DNA from: Virgibacillus sp. MSP4-1 | GTDB taxonomy: Bacteria > Bacillota > Bacilli > Bacillales > Alkalibacillaceae | Reading direction: 5' to 3' | Length of the DNA stretch: 64,000 nt | Assembly: GCF_010092505.1 (NCBI RefSeq) | Contig: NZ_CP048021.1 | Coordinates: 1,922,001-1,986,000 of the forward strand | Part shown: one piece after another, positions 40,240 through 51,066 of the stretch | Layout: each line of letters begins with the position of its first letter | How positions within the stretch are numbered: position 1 is the first letter of the stretch | Made by a program: the position numbers and the translations under genes | The notes under the pieces: generated by a model | The model's input: the letters and a program-made list of their open reading frames with translations, nothing else | The model's database searches: none | Told to the model about the DNA's origin: nothing

Positions 40240-43110
40240 CTATGAAGTGGCCTTTTCCTTCACCATATCCTCCATACGCTTGCGATCACGCTCCAGTATG
40301 GGTTTTAAATAGGTTCCGGTATAGGAAACATCCTCCTGGTCAGCAACCTCCTCTGGTGTTCCGGCAGCGACAATGCTTCCGCCACCTTCTCCACCTTCAG
40401 GACCTAAATCGATTAAATAATCGGCAGTCTTTATGACATCCAAATTATGCTCAATAATTAATACGGTATCTCCATTCGCCACCAGACGCTGGAGAACCGT
40501 CAGCAATCGTTTAATATCATGAACATGTAATCCGGTTGTAGGCTCATCCAGAATGTAGAGGGTTTTCCCATTGGAACGACGATGAAGCTCACTGGCCAGC
40601 TTCATACGCTGAGCCTCTCCGCCGGATAATGTGGTTGCCGGCTGTCCAAGCTTGATATAGCCCAGTCCGACATCGGCAATCGTCTGAATCTTCCGCTTGA
40701 TTTTCGGAATGTTTTCGAAAAAGTCGAGCGCTTCCTCTACACGCATCTCTAACACATCAGCAATCGTTTTTCCTTTATATTTAACTTCAAGAGTTTCACG
40801 ATTGTAGCGCTTGCCGTGACAAACCTCACACGGCACATACACATCCGGTAAGAAGTGCATTTCTATTTTTATTATTCCGTCTCCATGGCAGGCTTCACAG
40901 CGACCACCTTTGACATTAAAGCTGAAGCGTCCTTTTTTATACCCGCGGATTTTCGCCTCATTGGTCTGGGAAAAAACGTCGCGAATATCATCGAAGACGC
41001 CTGTATACGTAGCCGGATTGGAGCGGGGCGTACGTCCAATTGGAGACTGGTCAATATCAATGACTTTATCCAGATGTTCCAGACCGTTGATTTCTTCAAA
41101 TTGACCCGGCTTCACCTTACTTTTATACAGCTGCTGGGAAAGGGATTTATATAAAATTTCATTGATCAGCGAGCTTTTCCCTGATCCGGAAACACCGGTC
41201 ACGACATTCAGAATCCCAAGCGGTATTTGAACGTCCACATTTTTTAAATTGTTTTCCACGGCACCTTTAATCTCAATATAACGGCCGTCCGGAGTTCGCC
41301 GTTCATTCGGAAGCGGAATGAACTTTTTGCCGGATAAATACTGCCCGGTTAATGATCCCCGTCTTTTCATAACCTGCTTCGGTGTACCGCTGGCGACAAG
41401 CTCCCCGCCATGAGAACCTGCCCCAGGACCGATGTCCACAATATAATCCGCAGCCAGCATCGTGTCTTCATCATGCTCGACGACAATTAACGTATTATCC
41501 AAATCACGCATCTGCTGCAGCGTGGAAATCAACCGGTTATTATCCCGCTGATGCAAGCCTATGGATGGTTCGTCCAGTACATACAGCACACCGGTTAATG
41601 CCGAACCGATTTGAGTCGCAAGCCGGATCCGCTGGGCTTCCCCTCCTGAGAGCGTGCCTGCAGAACGGGATAAGGTCAGATACTCCAGACCGACATTTTG
41701 TAAAAAGGTGAGACGATCGCAAATTTCCTTTAAAATCATATGAGCAATCTGCTGGTCCTTTTCGGATAAACGGAGGGCCTGGAAAAATTCACGGGCTTCT
41801 GAAATCGAATAATCCGTGACAAAACTGATATGCTTTCCGTCGATTTTAACAGATAAGGCCTCTTCGCTGAGACGATACCCATGACAGGTTGGACAGGATT
41901 TATGAACCATATATTTTTCCATTTGTTCCCTGACCCAATCGGATGTGGACTCTCTGTAGCGTCTTTCCACATTCCGGATGACACCCTCAAAATAAACATG
42001 ATTATCCCGGACGTGCCCACGGTCATTCGTATAGTGGAAATGGATACGTTCTTTGCCGCTTCCATATAAAATCTTATTCATTTGATCTTCCGGAATATCC
42101 TTTATTGGCACATCCATCGGAATATCATAGTGCTCACATACACTTTTCAGGAGCTGCGGGTAATATTGATATCTTGTTGGCTCCCATGGGGCAATGGCAT
42201 GTTCATTTAGAGAAAGGTTCCTGTCCGGAATCACCAGGTCTACATCTACCTCCAGATTCGTCCCCAGCCCGTCACAGGTTGGGCAGGCACCAAAGGGACT
42301 ATTAAAAGAAAACATCCGCGGCTCCAGCTCGTCAATAGAAAAACCGCAAACAGGACAGGCATGCTTCTCGCTGAACAGCAGTTCCTCATCGCCAATGATA
42401 TCAATGATAACCTTTCCATCCCCATGTTTCAGAGCGGTTTCCACCGAGTCACTCAGACGGGATTCGGCCCCTTCCTTTACAATGACGCGGTCAATCACCA
42501 CCTCAATGGAATGCTTTTTATTTTTATCAAGGTTCAGTTCATCTGTGACCTCGTACATTTCCCCGTCTACACGAATCCGAACGAAGCCTTCCTTTTGCAG
42601 ATTTTCAATGACCTGTTCATGTTCTCCTTTTCGGCCGGAAACGACAGGTGCTAATATCTGCATCTTTGTCCTCTCCGGATACTCCATAATCCGGTCCACC
42701 ATTTGCTCTACGGTCTGTGAGGTAATCTCAATCCCGTGCTCAGGACAATACGGTTGTCCTACTCGGGCATAAAGCAAACGTAAATAATCATAAATTTCAG
42801 TTACGGTTCCTACGGTTGAGCGGGGATTTCGACTGGTCGTTTTCTGATCAATGGATATGGCTGGTGAAAGACCCTCAATCGCATCCACATCAGGCTTATC
42901 CATCTGCCCTAAAAATTGCCTCGCATAGGCTGATAGAGACTCTACATATCTTCTCTGCCCTTCTGCATAAATCGTATCAAAGGCCAAAGAGGATTTTCCC
43001 GACCCGGAAAGACCGGTCATCACAACAAGCTTATTCTTAGGTATGTCTACATCTATATCCTTTAAATTATGGGCTCTTGCCCCTTGTACCTTTATTGACT
43101 TCATGGCCAT
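40240..43110 (-). CDS. uvrA: Excinuclease ABC subunit A
   Basis: Damage-recognition ATPase of nucleotide excision repair, working with UvrB. The 956-residue protein has two ABC modules: Walker [15 protein letters not shown] at about residue 33 and [14 protein letters not shown] at about 640. ABC signatures [12 protein letters not shown] and [12 protein letters not shown] are present. Zinc fingers lie at [12 protein letters not shown]...CPTCDG and [12 protein letters not shown]...CEVCHG. It follows uvrB after 7 bp. AAGGATG stands 8 bp before the first ATG. Confidence 0.98.
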   Translation of the reverse strand: MAMKSIKVQGARAHNLKDIDVDIPKNKLVVMTGLSGSGKSSLAFDTIYAEGQRRYVESLSAYARQFLGQMDKPDVDAIEGLSPAISIDQKTTSRNPRSTVGTVTEIYDYLRLLYARVGQPYCPEHGIEITSQTVEQMVDRIMEYPERTKMQILAPVVSGRKGEHEQVIENLQKEGFVRIRVDGEMYEVTDELNLDKNKKHSIEVVIDRVIVKEGAESRLSDSVETALKHGDGKVIIDIIGDEELLFSEKHACPVCGFSIDELEPRMFSFNSPFGACPTCDGLGTNLEVDVDLVIPDRNLSLNEHAIAPWEPTRYQYYPQLLKSVCEHYDIPMDVPIKDIPEDQMNKILYGSGKERIHFHYTNDRGHVRDNHVYFEGVIRNVERRYRESTSDWVREQMEKYMVHKSCPTCHGYRLSEEALSVKIDGKHISFVTDYSISEAREFFQALRLSEKDQQIAHMILKEICDRLTFLQNVGLEYLTLSRSAGTLSGGEAQRIRLATQIGSALTGVLYVLDEPSIGLHQRDNNRLISTLQQMRDLDNTLIVVEHDEDTMLAADYIVDIGPGAGSHGGELVASGTPKQVMKRRGSLTGQYLSGKKFIPLPNERRTPDGRYIEIKGAVENNLKNVDVQIPLGILNVVTGVSGSGKSSLINEILYKSLSQQLYKSKVKPGQFEEINGLEHLDKVIDIDQSPIGRTPRSNPATYTGVFDDIRDVFSQTNEAKIRGYKKGRFSFNVKGGRCEACHGDGIIKIEMHFLPDVYVPCEVCHGKRYNRETLEVKYKGKTIADVLEMRVEEALDFFENIPKIKRKIQTIADVGLGYIKLGQPATTLSGGEAQRMKLASELHRRSNGKTLYILDEPTTGLHVHDIKRLLTVLQRLVANGDTVLIIEHNLDVIKTADYLIDLGPEGGEGGGSIVAAGTPEEVADQEDVSYTGTYLKPILERDRKRMEDMVKEKATS

Positions 43111-43117
43111 GTTACAC

Positions 43118-45097
43118 TCATCCTTCCGCCTTTAACTCCAAGATAATATCTCGTAATTCTGCTGCCCGTTCGAAGTCGAGATCTTTCGCAGCCTGCTTCA
43201 TTTCCTTCTCCATCTGTTCGATGGTCTTCTGCTTTTCTTCTTTCGATAAGTTTGTCAGCGACTGCACCTTATCCTCTTTTTCCTCTTCTTCTGCGGCTGT
43301 TGTTGCCTTGATGACATCATGGATATCCTTTTGAATCGTCTGTGGCACAATTCCATGCTCTTCATTATAGGAAATCTGCTTTTCCCTGCGCCGATAGGTT
43401 TCATCGATGGCAATCTGCATGGAATCGGTCATTTTATCGGCATACATAATGACTTTACCCTGTGCATTCCGGGCAGCACGTCCTGTTGTCTGAATAAGGG
43501 AGCGCTGTGACCTCAGGAATCCTTCCTTATCTGCATCAAGAATGGCTACCAGGGATACCTCAGGAATGTCCAGTCCTTCTCTGAGCAGGTTAATACCAAC
43601 CAGTACGTCATATTTTCCGAGACGTAAATCCCGAATCACTTCAATCCGTTCAAGGGTTTTAATCTCAGAATGGAGATAGGCAACTTTAAATCCAACATCC
43701 TTTAAGTAGTCAGTCAGATCTTCAGCCATTTTAATTGTTAGTGTTGTGACAAGCACACGTTCATTCTGCTCCGAACGTTGCTTCACTTCACCGATTAAGT
43801 CATCAATCTGTCCTTTAATTGGACGGACATCAATTTCCGGATCCAGTAAGCCGGTTGGACGGATAATCTGCTCGGTCATTTTCGGAGTATGCTCAAGCTC
43901 ATACGGACCTGGTGTTGCGGATACAAAAATCGACTGGTTAATATGCTTTTCAAACTCCTCAAATTTTAACGGACGGTTGTCCAAAGCGGATGGCAGCCGG
44001 AAACCGTGATCAACCAGCGTCTGCTTTCGGGCTCTGTCCCCATTAAACATTCCCCGTACCTGAGGAAGAGTTACGTGGGATTCATCCACAACCAGCAGAA
44101 AGTCATCCGGGAAGTAATCAAGCAATGTATAAGGCGTTGCTCCTGGTTCACGGAAGGTCAAATGCCGGGAGTAGTTTTCAATTCCGGAACAGAAGCCCAT
44201 TTCCCTCATCATTTCCAGGTCATAGTTGGTCCGCTGCTCTAACCGCTGAGCTTCAAGCAGTTTGTTATTGGCTCTAAGTTCGGATAAGCGCTCCTCCAGC
44301 TCCTTCTCAATATTTGCAATCGCACGCTTCATTTTCTCTTCCCGGGTGACGAAGTGGGAAGCCGGGAATATCGCCACATGCTCACGGTCTCCAATAATTT
44401 CACCGGTTAAAGCATCCACTTCCCGTATCCGATCAATTTCATCACCGAAAAATTCCACCCTCAGGCAGTGTTCTTCACGGGAGGCCGGAATAATTTCAAC
44501 CGAGTCCCCACGCACACGGAAGGTCCCCCGCTGGAAATCAATATCATTACGCGCATACTGAATATCCACGAGATCACGAAGCAGTGCATCCCGATCTTTT
44601 TCCATACCTATACGCAAGGAAACGACCATTTCCCCATATTCCTCCGGGGAACCTAAGCCATAAATACAGGAAACGCTCGATACAATAATCACATCCCGAC
44701 GCTCAAATAAGGCGGATGTCGCCGAGTGCCGCAATTTATCAATCTCATCATTAATGCTTGCATCTTTTTCAATGAACGTATCCGTCTGCGGCACATAGGC
44801 CTCAGGCTGATAATAATCATAATAGCTCACAAAGTATTCCACAGCGTTGTTGGGAAAATACTCCTTAAACTCACTGTAGAGCTGGCCTGCCAATGTTTTA
44901 TTATGGGCAATCACAAGGGTAGGCTTATTCACTTCCTTAATCACGTTCGATACGGTAAACGTCTTCCCTGTCCCCGTAGCACCAAGCAGTGTCTGATTCT
45001 TCGTGCCTTTCTGAATTCCATCCACCAGCTCTTTAATAGCAGTGGGCTGGTCCCCCTGTGGGCTGTATTTTGATTCCAACTGAAATTGCGTATCCAA
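43118..45097 (-). CDS. uvrB: Excinuclease ABC subunit B
   Basis: Helicase-like subunit that verifies damage and recruits UvrC. The start is a TTG at 45097 ([18 protein letters not shown], 659 residues) with GGAGG 8 bp upstream. Seen are Walker [14 protein letters not shown], the beta-hairpin region [13 protein letters not shown], the DESH-type box VVDESHVT, helicase motifs [15 protein letters not shown] and [12 protein letters not shown]. The C-terminal UVR domain reads [19 protein letters not shown] LexA-like box lies upstream. Confidence 0.98.
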   Translation of the reverse strand: MDTQFQLESKYSPQGDQPTAIKELVDGIQKGTKNQTLLGATGTGKTFTVSNVIKEVNKPTLVIAHNKTLAGQLYSEFKEYFPNNAVEYFVSYYDYYQPEAYVPQTDTFIEKDASINDEIDKLRHSATSALFERRDVIIVSSVSCIYGLGSPEEYGEMVVSLRIGMEKDRDALLRDLVDIQYARNDIDFQRGTFRVRGDSVEIIPASREEHCLRVEFFGDEIDRIREVDALTGEIIGDREHVAIFPASHFVTREEKMKRAIANIEKELEERLSELRANNKLLEAQRLEQRTNYDLEMMREMGFCSGIENYSRHLTFREPGATPYTLLDYFPDDFLLVVDESHVTLPQVRGMFNGDRARKQTLVDHGFRLPSALDNRPLKFEEFEKHINQSIFVSATPGPYELEHTPKMTEQIIRPTGLLDPEIDVRPIKGQIDDLIGEVKQRSEQNERVLVTTLTIKMAEDLTDYLKDVGFKVAYLHSEIKTLERIEVIRDLRLGKYDVLVGINLLREGLDIPEVSLVAILDADKEGFLRSQRSLIQTTGRAARNAQGKVIMYADKMTDSMQIAIDETYRRREKQISYNEEHGIVPQTIQKDIHDVIKATTAAEEEEKEDKVQSLTNLSKEEKQKTIEQMEKEMKQAAKDLDFERAAELRDIILELKAEG

Positions 45098-45216
45098 TCA
45101 CCGAACCTCCATTCTCAGACAACCAATATGTATATTCAAAGCCAGTTTCCCAGTACATGGTTATATTAAAATCGACGTTTTGCATATTTTTCGTTGATAC
45201 ATTCAAGTCTTCCTAA

Positions 45217-45244
45217 AGTATAACAAAAAACGAACAAACATTCT
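45217..45244 (-). promoter_or_regulatory. uvrBA promoter with LexA-like box
   Basis: On the minus strand TATACT with an extended TG (TGTTATACT) lies at 45222-45217, about 120 bp before uvrB. The plus-strand sequence 45231-45244, CGAACAAACATTCT, fits the Gram-positive LexA consensus CGAACRNRYGTTCG at 12 of 14 positions. It covers the spacer and -35 area, as expected for SOS repression. Confidence 0.68.
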
Positions 45245-45351
45245 ATTTATTTACATTTCTTTTCTATTAATAGGATATGTTTTTTTGCTGCCGAATGCAA
45301 AGGAAGGGCAGTGGTAGGGGGAGAAGGGCGGTGAAAGGGGGATGAAGGGGG

Positions 45352-46331
45352 ATGAAGGACACTCGGATATAATCTACGCTCTTAAGTGTCCTTCATGCTC
45401 CTACTGAAGGACACTTTGACACGGCTCACGCTCCTATGTGTCCTTCATCCCCCGGCTGACGGACATAAACCCGGAATTCTTATATTGAAATGGCCTTCAT
45501 TCCCTTTATGAAGGCCATTTCCCTTATAAAATATTGACTTTATGGCCTTCATTCCGGCTCTACATCCCCTGGACACATCATCTACCTAATGAAAGCTGCC
45601 AGGACGGCGCTATGAAGGACACTCGGATATAATCTGCCCTTCTAAGTGTCCTTCATGCTCCTACTGAAGGACACTTTGACACGGATCACGCTCCTATGTG
45701 TCCTTCATCCCCCGGCTGACGGACATAAACCCGGAATTCTTATATTGAAATGGCCTTCATTCCCTTTATGAAGGCCATTTCCCTTATAAAATATTGACTT
45801 TATGGCCTTCATTCCGGCTCTACATCCCCTGGACACATCATCTACCTAATGAAAGCTGCCAGGACGGCGCTATGAAGGACACTCGGATATAATCTGCCCT
45901 TCTAAGTGTCCTTCATGCTCCTACTGAAGGACACTTTGACACGGATCACGCTCCTATGTGTCCTTCATCCCCCGGCTGACGGACATAAACCCGGAATTCT
46001 TATATTGAAATGGCCTTCATTCCCTTTATGAAGGCCATTTCCCTTATAAAATATTGACTTTATGGCCTTCATTCCGGCTCTACATCCCCTGGACACATCA
46101 TCTACCTAATGAAAGCTGCCAGGACGGCGCTATGAAGGACACTCGGATATAATCTACGCTCTTAAGTGTCCTTCACGCTCCTACTGAAGGACACTTTGAC
46201 ACGGCCCACGCTCCTATGTGTCCTTCATCCCCCGGCTGACGGACATAAACCCGGAATTCTTATATTGAAATGGCCTTCATTCCCTTTATGAAGGCCATTA
46301 CCCATATAAATAACTGCTCTTTTGGCCCTCA
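45352..46331. repeat. Tandem array of 260-bp units (3.8 copies)
   Basis: Units start with ATGAAGGACACTCGGATATA at 45352, 45612, 45872 and 46132, exactly 260 bp apart; the last is incomplete. Each unit has three hairpins: ATGAAGGACACT / AGTGTCCTTCAT (perfect, 12 bp), TGAAGGACAC / GTGTCCTTCA (10 bp), and AAATGGCCTTCAT / ATGAAGGCCATTT (perfect, 13 bp, 7-base loop). Units 2 and 3 are nearly identical. There are no unique spacers, so this is not a CRISPR array, and no gene is inside. Confidence 0.95.
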
Positions 46332-46409
46332 TCCAATAATCCTCACCCCTCACCCTCCACACCGCAACACCCAGCCTCCCCCAGGCCTACACTCCCCCCA
46401 GAACCAGCA

Positions 46410-46437
46410 AAAACCCCGGCCACCACGCCGGGGTTTT
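46410..46437 (-). terminator. Terminator of the LuxR-type regulator gene
   Basis: AAAACCCCGGC / GCCGGGGTTTT, an 11-bp stem with T-run on both strands, 26 bp after the stop. Confidence 0.92.
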
Positions 46438-46462
46438 CACTCCAATTAATGATTATCATCTA

Positions 46463-48475
46463 TTAATCCGATTCCTTCACATAATCCAGCAGGCGGCGAA
46501 TAAGCTGGGCCCGGTTTTTTACCTCCATTTTTTTCAGCAGCTGACTGACATGCTTTTTTACCGTTATCTGACTTACGGATAATCGGTTCGCAATCTCTCC
46601 GTTCGTCAGGCCCTCTACAATTAATTCAGCAACCTCGAATTCTCTCGGCGAAAAGGGGAGATTTTTTTTCGGCAGATTCAGGTTGGTCTGCCGTGCCAGG
46701 CTTGAAGCCAGTTCATCTAAATAGGAGACAAGCCGTGGCCCTCGGACATCCAGCATAAACGTAGGAGATGGGACATTAGGACCGTAATCAAAGTGGGTAG
46801 CTCCTTTTACCTGCTGAAAGCCCAGCCGCTGCAGCATTTCCTGATACATTTTTAATGGTGTGGATGCGATGATGCGTCCCCCGGATAATAGCAAGGGCAT
46901 AAGTCTGTAGAGCAAATAGGATCGCTTAACCGGATCCTCAGGGTTGTGAACATCAATCATCCGGATAAACCAGCCGGCCACTTCATCCTCTGCCACCTTT
47001 AATTCACTCAGTTCTCCTACTGAAAGTCTATTAAAATAACTTCTCGTAACCGGCATATTTTTTAAGATAGGGATCGTTTCAAGGTGGATGGGAATGACAA
47101 TTGACATGCCAATCGTATTTCCTTTTTCATCCTTAAGCATTTTAAAAACATCATAGCCGAGCTGCTTCAACGTCTGAACATTAATTAATTCATTTTCCCG
47201 CTGATTGTGTTCACTCGACACGCGAAACTGATGATTCTGATCCGTACCTGGATGATAGTAATCCACTTCATAGTTCGGCGCATGCCCCTGACGCCCCTCA
47301 AAATACTCTGCAATCTCGAGAAAATTATGCCGGCTTCCGGTTTCCAGACGATAATTCGAGCCTTCAGCCAAATCAAACAAAGACGTACCTATTAAATCGT
47401 CCCCTAAATGATAAATAAATTCCGAAATATAGTATTCGAGATTTTTCCGGCCCGAGCTCGAAAAGATTTTCTGTCGATAATAAGCGGCAGCCCGCCTGGA
47501 TATTTCTTCATACCGCTGGGGGTGGCGGTGTTTAAAATATTCATTCATCACCTGCCGAATAAAAGGGTCCAGAAACCAGCCATTTTTGCCCTGCCTGACA
47601 AAGGACAATGTAACCAGTCGATCAAATTGTAAACTTGAGACGTCCTTATGATTAATATAAGACAGACCTTCCTCATTAAAGCTGTGCAGGATGGTGGAAA
47701 TCTCCAGAAAATAGCGAAACTCCGGATCTCTTTCAACCTCTTTTAAAAAAGCCTGAACAAGATATTCGATGACCTCAAACTGTTCACGGAAATTCAGCTC
47801 AGCACTTTTATCTCTTAGCAAAGCCGCTGTAAATAAGGAAAGAGCAAGCGGATGCCCTTTTGTAAAATGCCATAATTTATAAATCGTCGAGGTTTGCTGA
47901 AATCCTCGACGTATCACATATTCCTTCACCTCTTGAAAGGATAATTTTTTTAATTCAATCGTCTGAATGGACTGCTGCCAGGATGGAGATGCCAGCCATT
48001 CGCCACGAAGTGAATTCCGCCCGGCCAAAATAATTTTTACATCGTCCGGAATTTCCGTGATGACATGCTCCTGAATCCATTCTGCAATCAGATTTTCTTC
48101 ATCATAATGATCGATAAATAAAAGAAAAGGCCTGTTCTGACTTTGTGTAAAGCCTGGAAAGTCCTTAGTATGTTTGTTCAGGATATCCTCCAGTGATTGG
48201 GTAAATAAGTCAGGAATAGCCTTTAACCCTCTGCAATCCAGCGTAAAAAACGGAAGCTCATTAAGGGACAGTCGATACTGAAGCATTCTGACCAGGAGGG
48301 TTTTTCCAATTCCGGCAATCCCATGAATATAAACCATTCGATTCGACGATGTTTCAGGTAACGTTAATAATTCTTCCAATTCATTCAGTTCCTCTTCCCG
48401 TCCGATAAAAAACTGGTAATCAGATGGATGAAAGGAGGCGATTCGGTTTTGCTGGTTCGTTTTTTTAAAGGCCAT
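46463..48475 (-). CDS. ATPase-linked LuxR-family transcriptional regulator
   Basis: Start taken at the ATG at 48475 (MAFKKTNQQNRIASFH, 670 residues), with AAGGTGG upstream. The frame continues to 48583 but overlaps the previous gene's stop. An N-terminal AAA/NACHT-like domain has IGREEELNELEELL, Walker A IHGIAGIGKTLLVR (about 50), a Walker B-like FLLFIDHYDEE and IILAGRNS. The middle part (about 390-580) looks like a GNAT-type fold (FQQVKGATHFDYGPNVPS). The C-terminus is a LuxR HTH (LSVSQITVKKHVSQLLKKM). This is a MalT/STAND-like design in which ATP and a ligand control DNA binding. Targets unknown. The neighbouring sugar genes are the first guess. Confidence 0.85.
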   Translation of the reverse strand: MAFKKTNQQNRIASFHPSDYQFFIGREEELNELEELLTLPETSSNRMVYIHGIAGIGKTLLVRMLQYRLSLNELPFFTLDCRGLKAIPDLFTQSLEDILNKHTKDFPGFTQSQNRPFLLFIDHYDEENLIAEWIQEHVITEIPDDVKIILAGRNSLRGEWLASPSWQQSIQTIELKKLSFQEVKEYVIRRGFQQTSTIYKLWHFTKGHPLALSLFTAALLRDKSAELNFREQFEVIEYLVQAFLKEVERDPEFRYFLEISTILHSFNEEGLSYINHKDVSSLQFDRLVTLSFVRQGKNGWFLDPFIRQVMNEYFKHRHPQRYEEISRRAAAYYRQKIFSSSGRKNLEYYISEFIYHLGDDLIGTSLFDLAEGSNYRLETGSRHNFLEIAEYFEGRQGHAPNYEVDYYHPGTDQNHQFRVSSEHNQRENELINVQTLKQLGYDVFKMLKDEKGNTIGMSIVIPIHLETIPILKNMPVTRSYFNRLSVGELSELKVAEDEVAGWFIRMIDVHNPEDPVKRSYLLYRLMPLLLSGGRIIASTPLKMYQEMLQRLGFQQVKGATHFDYGPNVPSPTFMLDVRGPRLVSYLDELASSLARQTNLNLPKKNLPFSPREFEVAELIVEGLTNGEIANRLSVSQITVKKHVSQLLKKMEVKNRAQLIRRLLDYVKESD

Positions 48476-48542
48476 ATGACGAAACGACCACCTTAAAATA
48501 TTTAAAATATTTTGAAAACAGTATATCATATTAGATATAACG

Positions 48543-48568
48543 AACACCACCAAGAATATGGTGGTGTT
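48543..48568 (-). terminator. Hairpin between alpha-glucosidase and the LuxR-type gene
   Basis: AACACCACC / GGTGGTGTT, a perfect 9-bp stem. The T-run on the minus strand is weak, so read-through into the regulator gene is possible. Confidence 0.55.
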
Positions 48569-48582
48569 TTGTCGATTCGGCA

Positions 48583-50262
48583 CTATTTTCCTTTATATAC
48601 TCTTGCCTCATATGGCTTTAATGTTAACGAACCTGGATGACTTTGATCATCAGCATAATTGCCAATTAATCGCTCTTGCGGTTCAAATTCAATCTCCTCA
48701 GGAAGAGAGAAATCGACCGGTTCCTCACCGAAATTTGTAATAACCAGCAGTTTTTCTCCTTCGTAATGGCGAATATAGGCGTAAATCTGCTCGTGCTCCG
48801 GAAGAATTAATTCGTAATCCCCGTAAACAATGATGGGATGCTGTTTCCGAAGCTGAATTAATTGACGATAATAATGAAAAATGGAATCTGGATCAGCGGT
48901 CGCCTTCTCTGCGTTAATGTTTGTATAGTTTGGATTTACTTTAATCCACGGTTCCCCGGTCGTAAAGCCGGCATGCTCCTGGTCGTTCCATTGAAAAGGC
49001 GTACGGGCATTATCCCGGCCCTTGGTATAAATCGATTCCATCACCTGGTCGTGGTCTGCATTTCCCTCCACCACTTTTTCCTTGTACATATTCCGAATTT
49101 CGATATCCTGATAATCTTCAATATCTTCAAAATGAACATTGGTCATTCCGATTTCTTCCCCTTGATAAATATAAGGGGTTCCCTGCAGCATATGAAGGAA
49201 GGTGGCGAGCATTTTGGCTGACTCCACACGATATTCCTGATCATGGCCAAAACGTGATACGACACGGGGCTGATCATGATTATTCAGGTAAAGACTGTTC
49301 CATCCGATATCATGTAAGCCGTTTTGCCATCTGGAAATGCTCTCTTTTAAGTCCCTTAAATCCAGTGGCTTTAAATCCCACTTGCCGTTCGGTCCGGAAT
49401 CTAAATCCATATGCTCAAACTGGAAAACCATTTGCAGTTCATTGCGCTCGTAATGGGTATATTTTTTGGCTTCTTCTACGTCAACCCCCGGCATTTCCCC
49501 AACCGTCATGACATCATAATGAGCCAGCACTTCCTCATTCATTTCCTGGAGAAACTCATGAATGCGAGGCCCATGTTTAAAGTAGCGGCTGCCGGACACG
49601 TAAGGTTCTCCATTTGGATTAGGAGCGTCCGGCAGACCGGGAACTTTGGAGATAAAGTTAATGACGTCCATACGGAACCCGTCAACCCCTTTATCGAGCC
49701 ACCATTTCATCATTTTATAAACGTCCTGTCGAAGCTCCGGATTTTCCCAGTTTAAGTCCGGCTGTTTTTTACTGAAAATATGTAAATAGTAATCGCCCGT
49801 CGCTTCGTTATATTCCCAGGCTGAGCCGCTGAAGGTGGACTTCCAGTTGTTCGGCTCCCTGCCGTCTATTCCTTCACGCCAGATGTAATAATCCCGGTAT
49901 GGATTGTCCTTCGATTTTTTCGCCTGCTGGAACCACTCATGTTCATCGGAGGAATGATTGACAACCAAATCCATAATGAGCTTCATCCCCCGGGTGTGGA
50001 TCTCATCCAGCAAACGCTCCCAATCCTCCATCGTTCCAAAATCATCCATAATGTCATAGTAATCCGAGATGTCGTAACCATTATCATCATTCGGGGATTT
50101 ATAAACAGGGGACAGCCAAATGACGTCAATACCCAGTTCCTTTAAATAATCCAGTTTTTCAATGATTCCCGGAATATCTCCAATACCGTCTCCATCGCTG
50201 TCATTAAAGCTTCGGGGATAAATCTGATAAACGACACTTTCCTTCCACCACGTTTTTTCCAT
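48583..50262 (-). CDS. Alpha-glucosidase, GH13 (oligo-1,6-glucosidase type)
   Basis: Start at the ATG at 50262 (MEKTWWKESVVYQIYPRSF, 559 residues) with AGGAGG 9 bp upstream. The extra 13 codons before it have no ribosome site. GH13 regions are intact: DLVVNHSSDEH, GFRMDVINF (nucleophile Asp), TVGEMPG (acid Glu) and LNNHDQPR. It is a cytoplasmic enzyme cutting isomaltose-like or maltose-like oligosaccharides; Val after the nucleophile favours alpha-1,6 bonds as in oligo-1,6-glucosidases. It is close to but separate from the tre operon, after the treR terminator. Confidence 0.92.
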   Translation of the reverse strand: MEKTWWKESVVYQIYPRSFNDSDGDGIGDIPGIIEKLDYLKELGIDVIWLSPVYKSPNDDNGYDISDYYDIMDDFGTMEDWERLLDEIHTRGMKLIMDLVVNHSSDEHEWFQQAKKSKDNPYRDYYIWREGIDGREPNNWKSTFSGSAWEYNEATGDYYLHIFSKKQPDLNWENPELRQDVYKMMKWWLDKGVDGFRMDVINFISKVPGLPDAPNPNGEPYVSGSRYFKHGPRIHEFLQEMNEEVLAHYDVMTVGEMPGVDVEEAKKYTHYERNELQMVFQFEHMDLDSGPNGKWDLKPLDLRDLKESISRWQNGLHDIGWNSLYLNNHDQPRVVSRFGHDQEYRVESAKMLATFLHMLQGTPYIYQGEEIGMTNVHFEDIEDYQDIEIRNMYKEKVVEGNADHDQVMESIYTKGRDNARTPFQWNDQEHAGFTTGEPWIKVNPNYTNINAEKATADPDSIFHYYRQLIQLRKQHPIIVYGDYELILPEHEQIYAYIRHYEGEKLLVITNFGEEPVDFSLPEEIEFEPQERLIGNYADDQSHPGSLTLKPYEARVYKGK

Positions 50263-50314
50263 TTTTATTGATCCTCCTATGTAACGGTTCTTGTTGTTCA
50301 CCTGTCTTAAAGTA

Positions 50315-50340
50315 AAAAGCTGCCTGCAGGAGACAGCTTT
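50315..50340 (-). terminator. Terminator of the tre operon
   Basis: AAAGCTG / CAGCTTT stem with an inner CCTGCAGG palindrome, followed by TTTTTACTTT on the minus strand. It touches the treR stop codon. Confidence 0.82.
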
Positions 50341-51056
50341 CAGGTTTTCACTCGTCTGGCAAAGTCGACAAAGCGAAACTTATCCGGACGATGCCGTGAT
50401 TCTGTATATTGAAAAAGACTTGTATCCTCTAAATAAACAAGACTCTTAATGACGACGATACTGGAATACCCTTCTAAGTCAAGAAGCTCTGCATCCTCTT
50501 CAGTCGGTTCTTCCACGGTTATTTCCTTTTCCGCAAAGCTGATCGTTAAGCCTAATTCCCGTTCGGCATAATCGTAAATCGAGCTCTCGCAAATCTCCCG
50601 GGGCAGAAGGGGGACAAACTCAGACAGAAAATAGTCTTTGTCCAGTATGATCTTTTCCCCGGAAATTTCTCTTACACGGTCAACCTTCCAAATTTGACTT
50701 TCATCCGTCGCTTTAAGAATCTTATGAACATCAGAACCCGCTTCCAGTACATTCATTCCCTTTACATGTGTCTTACTATCAAGCTTCAGGCGATCAGCCA
50801 GTTCTTTATAGCTGACAATTCCGGAAACAGGAAAGGAAAATTTATTTAAATCAAGCACAACCGATCCTTTCCCGTGAATCTTCTGAATGTAGCCCTCCTG
50901 TGAAAGCAAATCCAGCGCCTTCCGTATCGTTTCTCTGGATGTCGCATATTCACCGGCCAGTTCATTTTCAGAAGGAAGCAAGGTCGAAGCTGGTAAAGTA
51001 TGCTCCCTGATTTTCTCGACTAAATCTTCATAAATGGCAAGATATTTCTTCTTCAT
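50340..51056 (-). CDS. treR: TreR, GntR-family repressor of the trehalose operon
   Basis: TreR represses treP-treA-treR and is released by trehalose 6-phosphate. The 238-residue protein has a winged HTH (LPSENELAGEYATSRETIRKALDLL) at about residues 25-50 and a UTRA ligand domain, as in B. subtilis TreR. It is the last gene of the operon, 10 bp after treA. Two matching palindromes lie around the operon promoter. Confidence 0.95.
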   Translation of the reverse strand: MKKKYLAIYEDLVEKIREHTLPASTLLPSENELAGEYATSRETIRKALDLLSQEGYIQKIHGKGSVVLDLNKFSFPVSGIVSYKELADRLKLDSKTHVKGMNVLEAGSDVHKILKATDESQIWKVDRVREISGEKIILDKDYFLSEFVPLLPREICESSIYDYAERELGLTISFAEKEITVEEPTEEDAELLDLEGYSSIVVIKSLVYLEDTSLFQYTESRHRPDKFRFVDFARRVKT

Positions 51057-51066
51057 TCCCCATCCC

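Noticed and set aside
42194-42772. Long plus-strand frame of 192 codons
   Set aside because: It lies wholly antisense to uvrA, which has all its motifs, and the peptide is Ser/Arg-rich with no recognisable domain.
45352-46331. Possible CRISPR array because of regular repeats
   Set aside because: Units are 260 bp and nearly identical over their whole length, there are no short repeats with unique spacers, and no cas gene is near.
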